Assembly: GCF_002964975.1 (NCBI RefSeq)
Contig: NZ_PSZM01000001.1
Coordinates: forward strand, 62,001-126,000
Length of the DNA: 64,000 nucleotides
Reading direction: 5' to 3'
Source of the DNA: Apibacter adventoris
GTDB lineage: Bacteria > Bacteroidota > Bacteroidia > Flavobacteriales > Weeksellaceae
Part shown: positions 27,581 through 36,314 of the stretch, in pieces
How the letters are laid out: every line of letters begins with the position of its first letter
Position numbering within the stretch: position 1 is the first letter of the stretch
Translations under genes and position numbers: made by a program
Notes under the pieces: model-generated
Database searches by the model: none
What the model was told of the DNA's origin: nothing
What the model saw: only the letters and a program-made list of their open reading frames with translations

Positions 27581-29065
27581 ATGAATAGACCGGTCACCAT
27601 ACCTTTCAGTAATTTTATAATAATTGACAGAAAATCTCCCCAATCTGTATACCTGCAAATTGTAATACAAATAATTAATGCAATTCAAAGAGGATTTCTT
27701 TTTCCCGGTACTAAAATACCCGGAACCCGTATACTAAGCAAAATACTTAAGGTTAACCGCAATACAATGATAAGAGTATATGATGAATTAGAAGCTATGG
27801 GCTGGATTGAAATACTCCCTAACAAAGGAACATTTATTGTAAACAAGCCTGAGAAAAAGATTGAAAAAATACAAACTTTATATAAAAACTATTCTTATAG
27901 CTATCCTTCTAAAACAGGATTTACCTTTAAACAATCTCAAATCTTAGATAATCCATTTGAAATTTTTTCTACTTCAATATGTTTAAATGATGGAATTCCG
28001 GACATACGACTGCTTAATACCCTACAATTATCTCAACTATATTCATCAAGTTTAAAAAGAAAAAAAAATCAAAAAAATTTAGAATATCCTTTACATAAGA
28101 GCAAAGATTTTTTTAAAGAAAAGCTTTCCAATTTTCTAAATCTTACCCGTGGACTTCACATTTCTCCTAAAAACCTTATAAGTACTCGAAGTATGGAAAT
28201 GAGTATTTATATTACTTCTCAATTATTAATATCTCCCGGAGATAAAGTTATCGTAGGAAAACTCAGCTACTTTATTCCCAATATGATTTTTCAAAAATCA
28301 GGGGCTCATCTTTATACAGTTCCTGTAGATATGGAAGGAATAGATACATTAGAAATAAAAAAACTATGTGAAAAAACAAAAATCCGTATGTTATATATAA
28401 CTTCCCACCACCACTACCCCACTACGGTAACACTTAGTGCTCAAAGAAGGCTTGAATTACTTGAACTTTCTCAAAAATACGGTTTTATTATACTGGAAGA
28501 CGATTATGATTATGATTTCCATTATGGTAATAGCCAAGTTTTACCGCTTGCTAGCTCTGATTCAAAAGGAATGGTGGTTTATATAGGTTCTTTCGGAAGA
28601 TCTTTGACCTCTGGTTTTCGAACTGGATTTGTTGTTGCTCCTGAAAATTTGATTTTGGAAATACAAAAGTTTTTAGGAATACTTGACCGACAAGGCGACA
28701 TTTTTATGGAGTATGCTTTGGGTGAGCTTATAGAAGAAGGTGAAATACACCGACATTTAAAAAAAACCTCTGCTACTTATAAAGAAAGGAGAGATTATTT
28801 GGCTGTTTTGTTACAAAATCATTTAGCAGAATATGTAAATTTTAGGCTTCCTTCGGGTGGATTAGCTATATGGACAGAATGGGAATCTTCTATCAATTTG
28901 TTGAGATTAAGAGAAAACTGTAAAAAAAAAGGTGTTTTTATCCCTAAATCTTTACTTTATCAAACTCAAGATATTTCTGCTATTAGAATGGGATTCGGAA
29001 GTTTTAACGTAGAAGAATTGGAAGAGATTGTAAGGTCAATTAAAATGAGTTTAATGTTAGAATAA
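27581..29065 (+). CDS. MocR/PdxR-type regulator (GntR HTH plus aminotransferase-like domain)
   Basis: 494 residues. The N-terminal GntR winged helix (about 18-88) contains LFPGTKIPGTRILSKI and VNRNTMIRVYDELEAMGWI. The rest is a fold-type I aminotransferase-like domain with EDDYD (306-310) supplying the pyridine-nitrogen Asp. The position of the PLP Schiff-base lysine in the usual GTFSKSL motif reads GSFGRSL, with Arg340, so internal aldimine formation should not be possible. It may sense another ligand or bind PLP non-covalently. It is divergent from a TonB receptor gene 63 bases away, the likely target. PdxR-type control of vitamin B6 genes is not supported, as none are nearby. Confidence 0.88.
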   Translation: MNRPVTIPFSNFIIIDRKSPQSVYLQIVIQIINAIQRGFLFPGTKIPGTRILSKILKVNRNTMIRVYDELEAMGWIEILPNKGTFIVNKPEKKIEKIQTLYKNYSYSYPSKTGFTFKQSQILDNPFEIFSTSICLNDGIPDIRLLNTLQLSQLYSSSLKRKKNQKNLEYPLHKSKDFFKEKLSNFLNLTRGLHISPKNLISTRSMEMSIYITSQLLISPGDKVIVGKLSYFIPNMIFQKSGAHLYTVPVDMEGIDTLEIKKLCEKTKIRMLYITSHHHYPTTVTLSAQRRLELLELSQKYGFIILEDDYDYDFHYGNSQVLPLASSDSKGMVVYIGSFGRSLTSGFRTGFVVAPENLILEIQKFLGILDRQGDIFMEYALGELIEEGEIHRHLKKTSATYKERRDYLAVLLQNHLAEYVNFRLPSGGLAIWTEWESSINLLRLRENCKKKGVFIPKSLLYQTQDISAIRMGFGSFNVEELEEIVRSIKMSLMLE

Positions 29066-29208
29066 TTCATTTATATATAAATTATGTATTCTTTATTATA
29101 CTCAAACTAAAAATTTAATTAAATGTGTATATATTTTACTAAAAATCATTTTTTTAACTCAGAAAAAAGAAAGAAAATAAACCAAAAGCTAAAAAAATTT
29201 GTCAATAG

Positions 29209-30363
29209 TTAGAATTTAAGTTTTGATCTATATATCGTGTAATATAAAAAAATTAGAAATCCTATAAGAGTTAAAACTACACCAGGTAATGCACAATATT
29301 CATAAGGGTAATTTTTACTAATAGGAATTCCTCCTAAAAGAGCTCCCAAAGCATTACCTATATTAAAAGCTACTTGTGCCAATGCAGCCCCTAACATCTC
29401 TCCTCCTTTTGAATTTTTTAATAAGAGGATCTGCTGAGGGGCCGATACTGCAAACAAACAGCCGGTACAGATAAACATAAGGAGTAAGGAAGCAGACCGG
29501 GAATGAACTAAAAAAAAGAAAGATAACAAGGTAACCATTGCTAATCCTTGAGTAACTGTGGCCACTTTCTGAGGAGTATATTTATCTGACAATTCCCCGC
29601 TTATTATATTTCCAAGTACCATACCTAATCCTGCAAACATCATAACTCCTGTCATAGCTTCTTCTGAAAAGCCTACCGATTTAGTCATAATGGGATTTAT
29701 ATAGCTATACCAGCAAAAAATACCTCCATTTCCTAATATCGTTGTAAATATGATAAGCCAAGGATTTATATTTCTTAGGAAATGAAATTGATTTTTAAAT
29801 CCTGTATAAGGCAAAGGTTTAAGCTCTGGCACAAATTTTTTTATTGACAAGAAAATTAATATACCAAGGAGTGCAATTACAAAGTAAGTAATTGACCATG
29901 AATACTGATTACTAATAAAAGTACCAAGAGGAACCCCTAAAAGATTTGCAATGGTCATTCCTGAAATCATTCCTGCAACGGCAGAAGTTCCTTTTCCCTT
30001 TTGTGCAAGCTTATTGGCAACAATAGAACCTACACCGAAATAAGCCCCATGAGGAAGCCCTGAAATAAACCTGAATACAAGGTTTAGTTCATAATAAGAG
30101 CACAATGAAAAAGATAAATTGCCAACAATATAGATAAGCATTAGCATTAATAAAATCCTTTTTAAAGGGAGCTTTCCTGAAATCAATACCAGTAAAGGGG
30201 CTCCTACCGCTACTCCCAATGCATATGCTGAGATAAAATGACCGGCTTTCGGAATGCTTATAGATAAATCACGTGCTATATCAGGTAATATTCCCATCAT
30301 TCCAAATTCAGACATTCCTAGCCCTAAAGTACCTAAGGCTAAAGCTATGATTGATTTTCTCAT
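29209..30363 (-). CDS. MFS transporter, AraJ/sugar-efflux-like
   Basis: 384 residues with 12 predicted membrane helices. LGMSEFGMMGILPDIARDLS at the N-terminus and RFISGLPHGAYFGVGSIVAN (about 100-119) match the drug:H+ antiporter DHA1 branch that includes AraJ and other arabinose or drug efflux proteins. It is an inner-membrane exporter. It converges with the MocR gene and is divergent from the aldo/keto reductase gene. Its own promoter is clear. The substrate is not readable. Confidence 0.88.
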   Translation of the reverse strand: MRKSIIALALGTLGLGMSEFGMMGILPDIARDLSISIPKAGHFISAYALGVAVGAPLLVLISGKLPLKRILLMLMLIYIVGNLSFSLCSYYELNLVFRFISGLPHGAYFGVGSIVANKLAQKGKGTSAVAGMISGMTIANLLGVPLGTFISNQYSWSITYFVIALLGILIFLSIKKFVPELKPLPYTGFKNQFHFLRNINPWLIIFTTILGNGGIFCWYSYINPIMTKSVGFSEEAMTGVMMFAGLGMVLGNIISGELSDKYTPQKVATVTQGLAMVTLLSFFFLVHSRSASLLLMFICTGCLFAVSAPQQILLLKNSKGGEMLGAALAQVAFNIGNALGALLGGIPISKNYPYEYCALPGVVLTLIGFLIFLYYTIYRSKLKF

Positions 30364-30385
30364 AAATCTATATTATTGAAACATA

Positions 30386-30417
30386 CAAAATTATGGTAAA
30401 TAAATTTTTAGCTCAAA
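30386..30417 (-). promoter_or_regulatory. Promoter of the MFS transporter gene
   Basis: On the minus strand TTTG (30417-30414) and TAATTTTG (30393-30386) are spaced by 20 bases, a good TTG/TAnnTTTG promoter, 22 bases before the start codon at 30363. Confidence 0.65.
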
Positions 30418-30442
30418 TTTCTCAATAAAAAATTTTTTATTG

Positions 30443-30450
30443 TACATTTG
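30443..30450 (+). promoter_or_regulatory. Promoter -7 box of the aldo/keto reductase gene
   Basis: TACATTTG fits TAnnTTTG, 22 bases before the ATG at 30473. The -33 region is weak. Confidence 0.5.
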
Positions 30451-30472
30451 AAACCAATAAAAAAAAGAAATA

Positions 30473-31330
30473 ATGAATATTACAGATCTTTCTGGAACTA
30501 CTACTTTATTAAATGGGGTAAAGATGCCTTATCTTGGACTAGGAGTATATAAGGCAGAAGGGGGAAAAGAAGTGGTTGATGCAATCCATTATGCTTTAGA
30601 TGCAGGTTACAGGCATATAGACACCGCAGCCTATTATTATAATGAAGAAGGCGTAGGAAAAGCGATTAAAACAACAAATGTTCCTCGTGAAGAAATTTTT
30701 GTAACCACTAAGGTTTGGTTTAACCAACAAAAGTATGAAGATACATTTAAAGCTTTTGATGAATCAATGAAAAAGTTGGGTCTAGATTATTTGGATTTAT
30801 ATTTGATTCATTGGCCACATCCTGATTTTTATCTGGAAGCATGGAAAGCCATGGAAGAATTATACAAAGCCGGAAGAATACGAGCTATTGGTTTATGTAA
30901 TTCTTTACAACATCATATTCAAGGTATTTTAAACCTTGGAGGAACAGTACCTATGGTAAATCAAATGGAATTTCATCCTAATCTTGTACAACAGGATTTA
31001 CTGGACTTTTGTAAACAAAAAAATATTCAGTATGAAGCATGGTCTCCTTTAAAACGTGGAGCTTTGTTTGATAATCCGGTATTGAAAAAATTGGCTGAAA
31101 AATATAATAAAAATATTGCTCAAATTATTATACGTTGGGATTTGCAAAAAGGAGTAGTTACTATTCCTAAAAGTACTAAGAAAGAAAGAATTATTTCTAA
31201 TGCAGACGTATTTGATTTCCATTTATCTGAAGATGATATGAAAAAAATAGATTCTTTAGATAATAATGATAGAACCGGTGCTCATCCAGATCATTTTTTA
31301 GAGTATTTTGCTAAAAAAGGGATCAAATAA
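30473..31330 (+). CDS. Aldo/keto reductase
   Basis: 285 residues, a TIM-barrel NADPH-dependent carbonyl reductase of the cytosol. The catalytic tetrad is visible: Asp50 and Tyr55 in HIDTAAYYYNEE, Lys80 in VTTKVW and His113 in LIHWPHPD. The NADP site is seen near the C-terminus in VTIPKSTKKERI. It belongs to the 2,5-diketo-gluconate reductase-like group by its length and motif spelling. The natural substrate is not predictable. It is probably monocistronic; the glycosyltransferase starts about 104 bases later. Confidence 0.92.
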   Translation: MNITDLSGTTTLLNGVKMPYLGLGVYKAEGGKEVVDAIHYALDAGYRHIDTAAYYYNEEGVGKAIKTTNVPREEIFVTTKVWFNQQKYEDTFKAFDESMKKLGLDYLDLYLIHWPHPDFYLEAWKAMEELYKAGRIRAIGLCNSLQHHIQGILNLGGTVPMVNQMEFHPNLVQQDLLDFCKQKNIQYEAWSPLKRGALFDNPVLKKLAEKYNKNIAQIIIRWDLQKGVVTIPKSTKKERIISNADVFDFHLSEDDMKKIDSLDNNDRTGAHPDHFLEYFAKKGIK

Positions 31331-31434
31331 AAAATCAATAAAAGTTTTTCATCATTCTAATGTAAATATATTAAACAACTCTTGTTATAGTGCTAGGGTA
31401 TTTTTTATTCTGAAAAAACTAACTGCTACTTTTA

Positions 31435-32571
31435 ATGAAAATAATCTATTGTATTGGTAACATTCATAACTCTGGGGGAATTGAACGAATTATTTCCACT
31501 AAAACTAATTATTTAGTTAATAAAGGTTATGAAATACATATTGTTGTAATATATCCTGCTCCTAAAACTCCTTTTTTCAACTTCGATTCACGTATAAAAT
31601 TCCATTATTTAAATCTGGATTTTGAAAAAGAAAAAGGATTAAAAAAGAAATTCCACTTTCGCAGGAATAAAAAGGTATTCCTTCAAACTATTTCTGTTTT
31701 ATTTCATAAAATAAAACCGGATATTGCTATTTCTACTTTTTGTAAATATTCAAAATATATATATGAATTAAATGATGGAAGCAAAAAAATAATTGAACGT
31801 CATTTCGCTAAATATAAACGAGCTCAATATTATTCTAAACTGGATAAATACTATTTAGGTAGGATAATAACATACTTATATCGTTTAAATGATTACAATA
31901 TTTGTAAACATTTTGACCGTTTTATTGTATTAACTCATGAGGATCAAAAATCTTGGGGACAAAATCTATTAAACATAGAAGTAATTGAAAATCCTATTAC
32001 TATAATTCCCCAACACTCTGCATGCCTTGAAAATAAAAAAGTAATTTCTTTAGGCAGGTTAAATCAACAAAAACAGTTCCATCATCTTATTAAAATATGG
32101 AAAATAATATCTCAAAAATATCCTGATTGGAAATTATCTATTTATGGGAATGGAGAACAAGAAAAAAAACTAAAAAAACTGATTTCAAAATTAAACTTGA
32201 ACTCATCAATTGAAATAAATTCTCCAACTTCTGATGTGAGTTCTGTTTTATTAGAAAGTTCTATTTATGCCATGACATCTAAATATGAAGGATTTTGTTT
32301 AACATTAACTGAAGCTATGGTTCATGGAGTACCTCCTGTTACATATGACTGCAAATCTAGCCCGGCAGAGATTATCAAAAATGGAGTAGATGGATTATTG
32401 GTACCTTTAAACAATAAGAAAATTTTCATACAAAAACTATCTTTTTTAATTGAAAATGAAAAATTAAGAAAACAAATGGGAAAGGCTGCTTCTTTAAATA
32501 TATTGCGCTATTCACTAGATAATATTATGCAAAAATGGATAGATTTATTCGAACGTTTAATTTCTTCTTAA
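31435..32571 (+). CDS. GT4-family glycosyltransferase
   Basis: 378 residues of GT-B fold. The acceptor domain opens with a GGIERI loop near residue 14, and the donor domain has VISLGRLNQQKQF (about 202-214), then SIYGNGEQEKKL. The C-terminal nucleotide-sugar signature is MTSKYEGFCLTLTEAMVHG with the conserved Glu residues, then GVDGLLVP. It is a retaining transferase that probably works on surface polysaccharide or LPS. No other polysaccharide genes are next to it. Its stop codon overlaps that of apbE: the sequence TTAA serves both strands. Confidence 0.9.
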   Translation: MKIIYCIGNIHNSGGIERIISTKTNYLVNKGYEIHIVVIYPAPKTPFFNFDSRIKFHYLNLDFEKEKGLKKKFHFRRNKKVFLQTISVLFHKIKPDIAISTFCKYSKYIYELNDGSKKIIERHFAKYKRAQYYSKLDKYYLGRIITYLYRLNDYNICKHFDRFIVLTHEDQKSWGQNLLNIEVIENPITIIPQHSACLENKKVISLGRLNQQKQFHHLIKIWKIISQKYPDWKLSIYGNGEQEKKLKKLISKLNLNSSIEINSPTSDVSSVLLESSIYAMTSKYEGFCLTLTEAMVHGVPPVTYDCKSSPAEIIKNGVDGLLVPLNNKKIFIQKLSFLIENEKLRKQMGKAASLNILRYSLDNIMQKWIDLFERLISS

Positions 32572-33602
32572 AATTTAGATTTAGGGGATAGTTGTTTTTC
32601 ATAAATTTTTAATTTAATATTAAAATTTTTAGATTTCCTTATATTACCATCAGTTGTAATAATCAGACAGCTATATTCCGGAAAACGATCTATTAATTTG
32701 AATCCTTTTTTTTCACCTAACACCATAAGAGAAGTACTGAATCCATTAGCCATTTCTGCATTAGGACCAATAACGGTTACACTCTCAATTCCTCTAACAG
32801 GATATCCTGTTTGGGGATTAATTATATGAGAATATTTTTTACCATTAATTTCAGCATATTTTTCATAAGAGCCTGAAGTTGTCACGCTTTTATCATGAAT
32901 TGTAAATGCTCCCATAATGTCAGCAGGATTAAAAGGATTTACTATTCCTATCTTCCATTCTTTACCATTAATTTGTTTTCCCCAAGCACTTATATCACCG
33001 GAAGCATTAATAATTCCTGCTTTAACATTTTTATTTAACATTAATTCTTTAGCCTTATCTGCAGCATAACCTTTGCCTATGGAACCAAATCCTATTTTCA
33101 TACCGGGATTTTTTAAAAAAATTGTAGAATTTAGACTATCTAAAATAATATTTTTATACCCGATATTTTTTATTGATTCTTTAATTTGTTTAGAAGAAGG
33201 AATTTGTACCATAGAACCATCAAATTTCCAAATTTTATCAATTGCAGCAAAACTTATATCAAAGGCTCCTTCTGTAATTTCTGAAATATACAAGGCTCTA
33301 CGGGTAAGTTGCCAAACCTCCGGATCTACTTTTACCGGGCATATACCTGCATTTTGATTTACTTTTGATATTTGTGAGTCCGATTTCCAATCAGAAATTA
33401 AATTTTCTATACGAAGTATTTCATTTATGACGCTATCTATATGTTTTTCAGCTGTTAAAGAATCATCTGCAATTATAGTAAAATCAAATCTGCATCCCAT
33501 AAGTGTAGTGGAGCGGTTTCTTTGTACTTGTGCATTAATTGATATAAAAAATAAAGCAACCAATCCATAAAAAATTTTTAATATTTGAGAATTCATTTTC
33601 AT
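32568..33602 (-). CDS. apbE: FAD:protein FMN transferase (ApbE)
   Basis: 344 residues, exported by an N-terminal signal (ending near SINAQ), no lipobox. ApbE attaches FMN covalently to Thr or Ser of extracytosolic proteins. Seen are GFGSIGKGYAADKA (171-184), INASGDI (198-204) and SHIINPQTGYP (258-268). The usual Mg-binding ADALST stretch reads ANGFST (285-290): Thr290 is kept but Asp is Asn286. It is the last gene of the ankyrin-DUF2271-reductase-apbE operon, and the DUF2271 protein is the obvious substrate. Confident as a family call; activity with the Asn change is untested. Confidence 0.93.
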   Translation of the reverse strand: MKMNSQILKIFYGLVALFFISINAQVQRNRSTTLMGCRFDFTIIADDSLTAEKHIDSVINEILRIENLISDWKSDSQISKVNQNAGICPVKVDPEVWQLTRRALYISEITEGAFDISFAAIDKIWKFDGSMVQIPSSKQIKESIKNIGYKNIILDSLNSTIFLKNPGMKIGFGSIGKGYAADKAKELMLNKNVKAGIINASGDISAWGKQINGKEWKIGIVNPFNPADIMGAFTIHDKSVTTSGSYEKYAEINGKKYSHIINPQTGYPVRGIESVTVIGPNAEMANGFSTSLMVLGEKKGFKLIDRFPEYSCLIITTDGNIRKSKNFNIKLKIYEKQLSPKSKF

Positions 33603-33622
33603 GAGTGTTTACCATTATTCCT

Positions 33623-35821
33623 TTAATAACAATCGGTCAATATTTGTCCTTGATTTTTGTATTCTATTATTCTTTCCTGATATTTATCAAAAACAATTTC
33701 ATCTAAAATTTTCTCAACATTAGTCTGCATTTGTAATGATCCGCAAATCATTATTACTCCATTATTTTTAAGCATATCTGCAAAAAAATCTTTGTCTCTT
33801 TTTACTAAATCCATTACATATCGTATTTCCCTCATTGAAGAAAAAGAAAAGTCATATTGCAATAATTTTCCTTGATTAATTTGTTCTTCTAAAAATTGTT
33901 CATATTTTATAACTATCTCGTTTTCTTGTCTAAATCCGCAATAGAGTGAAGTTTTTGTTTTTTTTAGATTTTGTGCAATCATACCTAAAAAGGGGCCTAT
34001 TCCGGTACCGTTTGCTATTAAAACTACTTGATTTGCTTGTTCTGGAAAATGAAAAGAAGTATTATTTATTACTCGGGCATAAATAGTATCTCCAGGATTA
34101 CGACTGATTAAATATTCAGAAGCTAAACCTGAGGGATAATATTTTATAGATAATTGTATATTATTATTAATCTTTGCTATAGAATAATATCTTTCTTTTT
34201 CATTTTCTTTAGATGGATAAACTACTAAAATATCTCCTGAAGTAAATTTAATTTTTCCGGGCTTCAGTTTTATGAGAAATGTGTTTTTGGAATCATTAGG
34301 AATATATACTTCTTCCACCTTTATTTTTTTAAGTCCTTGAGGTATATATTTATAAAATTTAGTATCGGAATATAATTTTATAGGAATTATTTTATTCCAC
34401 TCTTTTACCCATTCTATAAAATCTACTGGTGATTTATCATTTATTTTATGTATATTAATTAATTTCTTACTCCACAATTCTTTATTTAAAAGTTTATCAA
34501 CCCACTCAGCAAAACCACAAAAATTATTATATAGCATAGACCCAAAGCCTATTACACAATAATTGACAGGATGATTTTGCGGATATTTTTTTAAAAGTAT
34601 TTCAAATTTTTGAGCATTAGATGGAGCATCTCCTAAACCATAAGTAGAAGTGAAAATAAGCAAATACTCTGCTTGCGGAAAAGATTGATATTTATTTAAT
34701 TCTGTTAAGTATGATTGTAGACCTTGTTCTAATAATTGTTTATAAACTGCTTTAGCAAATCTAAATGTAGTTCCATTTTCAGAACCTACTAAAAGAATAA
34801 TCTTACTTTCTTCTTTTGTATACTTATTTTTAAATTTAGGAGATTTTCGTTTCCAGGTAATAGAAAAACCGGAATATATGAAAAATAAAATATATAAACT
34901 TGAAATAATTAGAATAAATGCCCAAACTATACTGTTTCTTCCAGTGTGCAAATCTAAACCAATATTTACAAATTTTTGCGAAATTGGAAAATCAATTTGT
35001 GATACAATAGAACCATTGAATTGATTTACTGTTATTTCTTTATCTTTTAATTTAATAATATAATAATCATCGGGTTCTTCTGAAAAAGGAAATTCTATTT
35101 TTTTTACTTCAGAAAGCTTGATTTGAGAAAACAAAGGTATATCCTTAAAATCTATTTTTTTAGTAGTTGGATCAGGTGATTGTTTTGAAGTAATTTTATG
35201 TTCTGTTTTAGGAAAAAGATTAAATTTTTCCATAGTAAGATAAGTACCAGTAACTGAAATAATGATAATCGGCAAAAGCATCAATCTTCCAAATAATGCA
35301 TGATAATATTGTGGTGAAGAACTTTTTTTAATTCTTGAGAAAAAACGAGTAATTTTCTTTTGTCTTTTTATTATTAATATACTTCCGGATGTTGCTATTA
35401 AAAATAATAAAAATGAATTTATTCCTACAATAATCCTTCCCGTATCATGTAAAAATAATGACCTATGAAAAGACGTTATCCATTGTATAAATTTGTTATT
35501 TTTTTTAGGAACTCCAATTATATTCCCATTTTCAGGATTAATATAGCCTTCTATATCGTTTCCTTCCTTATCTAAACCCTGTATTTTCACATAAGAATTA
35601 TCTGTAATTTCTAATTCCGTAATTTCCAGATATTTTTTTTGCAAAACAGGTAAAGTCTGAGCTAGGCTTATTTGTTTTATTTGATGTATATGATAAGGAG
35701 AAACATTATTTTCGATTGCATTAAAAGCAAGTATGGATCCCGTAATGGAAGCCATACTTAAAAATAGAAATGAAATTAATGCTAATGTTAAATGGGCATA
35801 TCTCCAGATGGAAAGAGTCAT
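33623..35821 (-). CDS. PepSY membrane domain fused to flavodoxin and ferredoxin-NADP reductase domains (XusC-like reductase)
   Basis: 732 residues. Residues 1-330 are a PepSY_TM unit with four membrane helices and candidate heme ligands His10, His119, His125, His174 and His292. Residues 341-480 are a flavodoxin domain (GSENGTT at 346-352 for FMN phosphate, STYGLGDAP at 392-400). Residues 500-732 are an FAD/NAD(P) reductase of the sulfite-reductase or P450-reductase kind (RYYSIA at 544-549, NGTGIGP at 604-610, ICGSLQM at 692-698). One chain could thus pass electrons from NAD(P)H through FAD, FMN and heme across the inner membrane. It sits between DUF2271 and apbE genes (gaps of 4 and 20 bases). 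Ferric-siderophore reduction is the inferred role. Confidence 0.9.
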   Translation of the reverse strand: MTLSIWRYAHLTLALISFLFLSMASITGSILAFNAIENNVSPYHIHQIKQISLAQTLPVLQKKYLEITELEITDNSYVKIQGLDKEGNDIEGYINPENGNIIGVPKKNNKFIQWITSFHRSLFLHDTGRIIVGINSFLLFLIATSGSILIIKRQKKITRFFSRIKKSSSPQYYHALFGRLMLLPIIIISVTGTYLTMEKFNLFPKTEHKITSKQSPDPTTKKIDFKDIPLFSQIKLSEVKKIEFPFSEEPDDYYIIKLKDKEITVNQFNGSIVSQIDFPISQKFVNIGLDLHTGRNSIVWAFILIISSLYILFFIYSGFSITWKRKSPKFKNKYTKEESKIILLVGSENGTTFRFAKAVYKQLLEQGLQSYLTELNKYQSFPQAEYLLIFTSTYGLGDAPSNAQKFEILLKKYPQNHPVNYCVIGFGSMLYNNFCGFAEWVDKLLNKELWSKKLINIHKINDKSPVDFIEWVKEWNKIIPIKLYSDTKFYKYIPQGLKKIKVEEVYIPNDSKNTFLIKLKPGKIKFTSGDILVVYPSKENEKERYYSIAKINNNIQLSIKYYPSGLASEYLISRNPGDTIYARVINNTSFHFPEQANQVVLIANGTGIGPFLGMIAQNLKKTKTSLYCGFRQENEIVIKYEQFLEEQINQGKLLQYDFSFSSMREIRYVMDLVKRDKDFFADMLKNNGVIMICGSLQMQTNVEKILDEIVFDKYQERIIEYKNQGQILTDCY

Positions 35822-35825
35822 TGAA

Positions 35826-36311
35826 TTATTGAATCTTGCTTAGTCTCACATAATTAATATATCCGGTACCTGTAGACTTGCCTGAAAGTGCTTGTGTTGT
35901 AAGTGGTATTTCTAAATCTTTAGTGTAATATTTCTGATCTTCTACAGCTGTTTCAAAACGTAGTTTATATCCTTTATTTATTTTAGAATTTTCAATTTCT
36001 AAAGTGGTTATACTTCTATCTCCTCCAGTTACAGACGCTCCGGTTTTCGCATTTATATCTTTCTTTTTTGAATAATATTTGAACCATTCTTTTAAATTAT
36101 TATACCATCTTTTATCATCTCCCATTATATATAAAGTTTTTTCATATTGACCTTGAGGCGAAATTAAAGAAACTACTATATAAGCTCCTTCACCCATATA
36201 ATTATTCATTTGAAGTAAGCATTTATATTTAGAGGTCTGTGCATTTATTATAAAAGGCATTAACCCTAATAAAACACTATACAACACTTTTTTAAGATTT
36301 ATTTTCATCAT
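35826..36311 (-). CDS. DUF2271 exported protein, predicted flavinylated electron carrier
   Basis: 161 residues with a signal peptide ending at INAQ (about 25). DUF2271 proteins are known ApbE substrates. The predicted FMN attachment motif is AKTGASVTGG, where Ser93 takes the place of the commoner Thr in the D-x-x-(S/T)GA(T/S) pattern, with Asp85 upstream. It would be a small periplasmic FMN carrier taking electrons from the PepSY reductase encoded immediately downstream (four bases). The ankyrin gene ends three bases upstream. MM start: either Met may be used. The family call is good; the modified residue is inferred. Confidence 0.88.
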   Translation of the reverse strand: MMKINLKKVLYSVLLGLMPFIINAQTSKYKCLLQMNNYMGEGAYIVVSLISPQGQYEKTLYIMGDDKRWYNNLKEWFKYYSKKKDINAKTGASVTGGDRSITTLEIENSKINKGYKLRFETAVEDQKYYTKDLEIPLTTQALSGKSTGTGYINYVRLSKIQ

Positions 36312-36314
36312 AAT

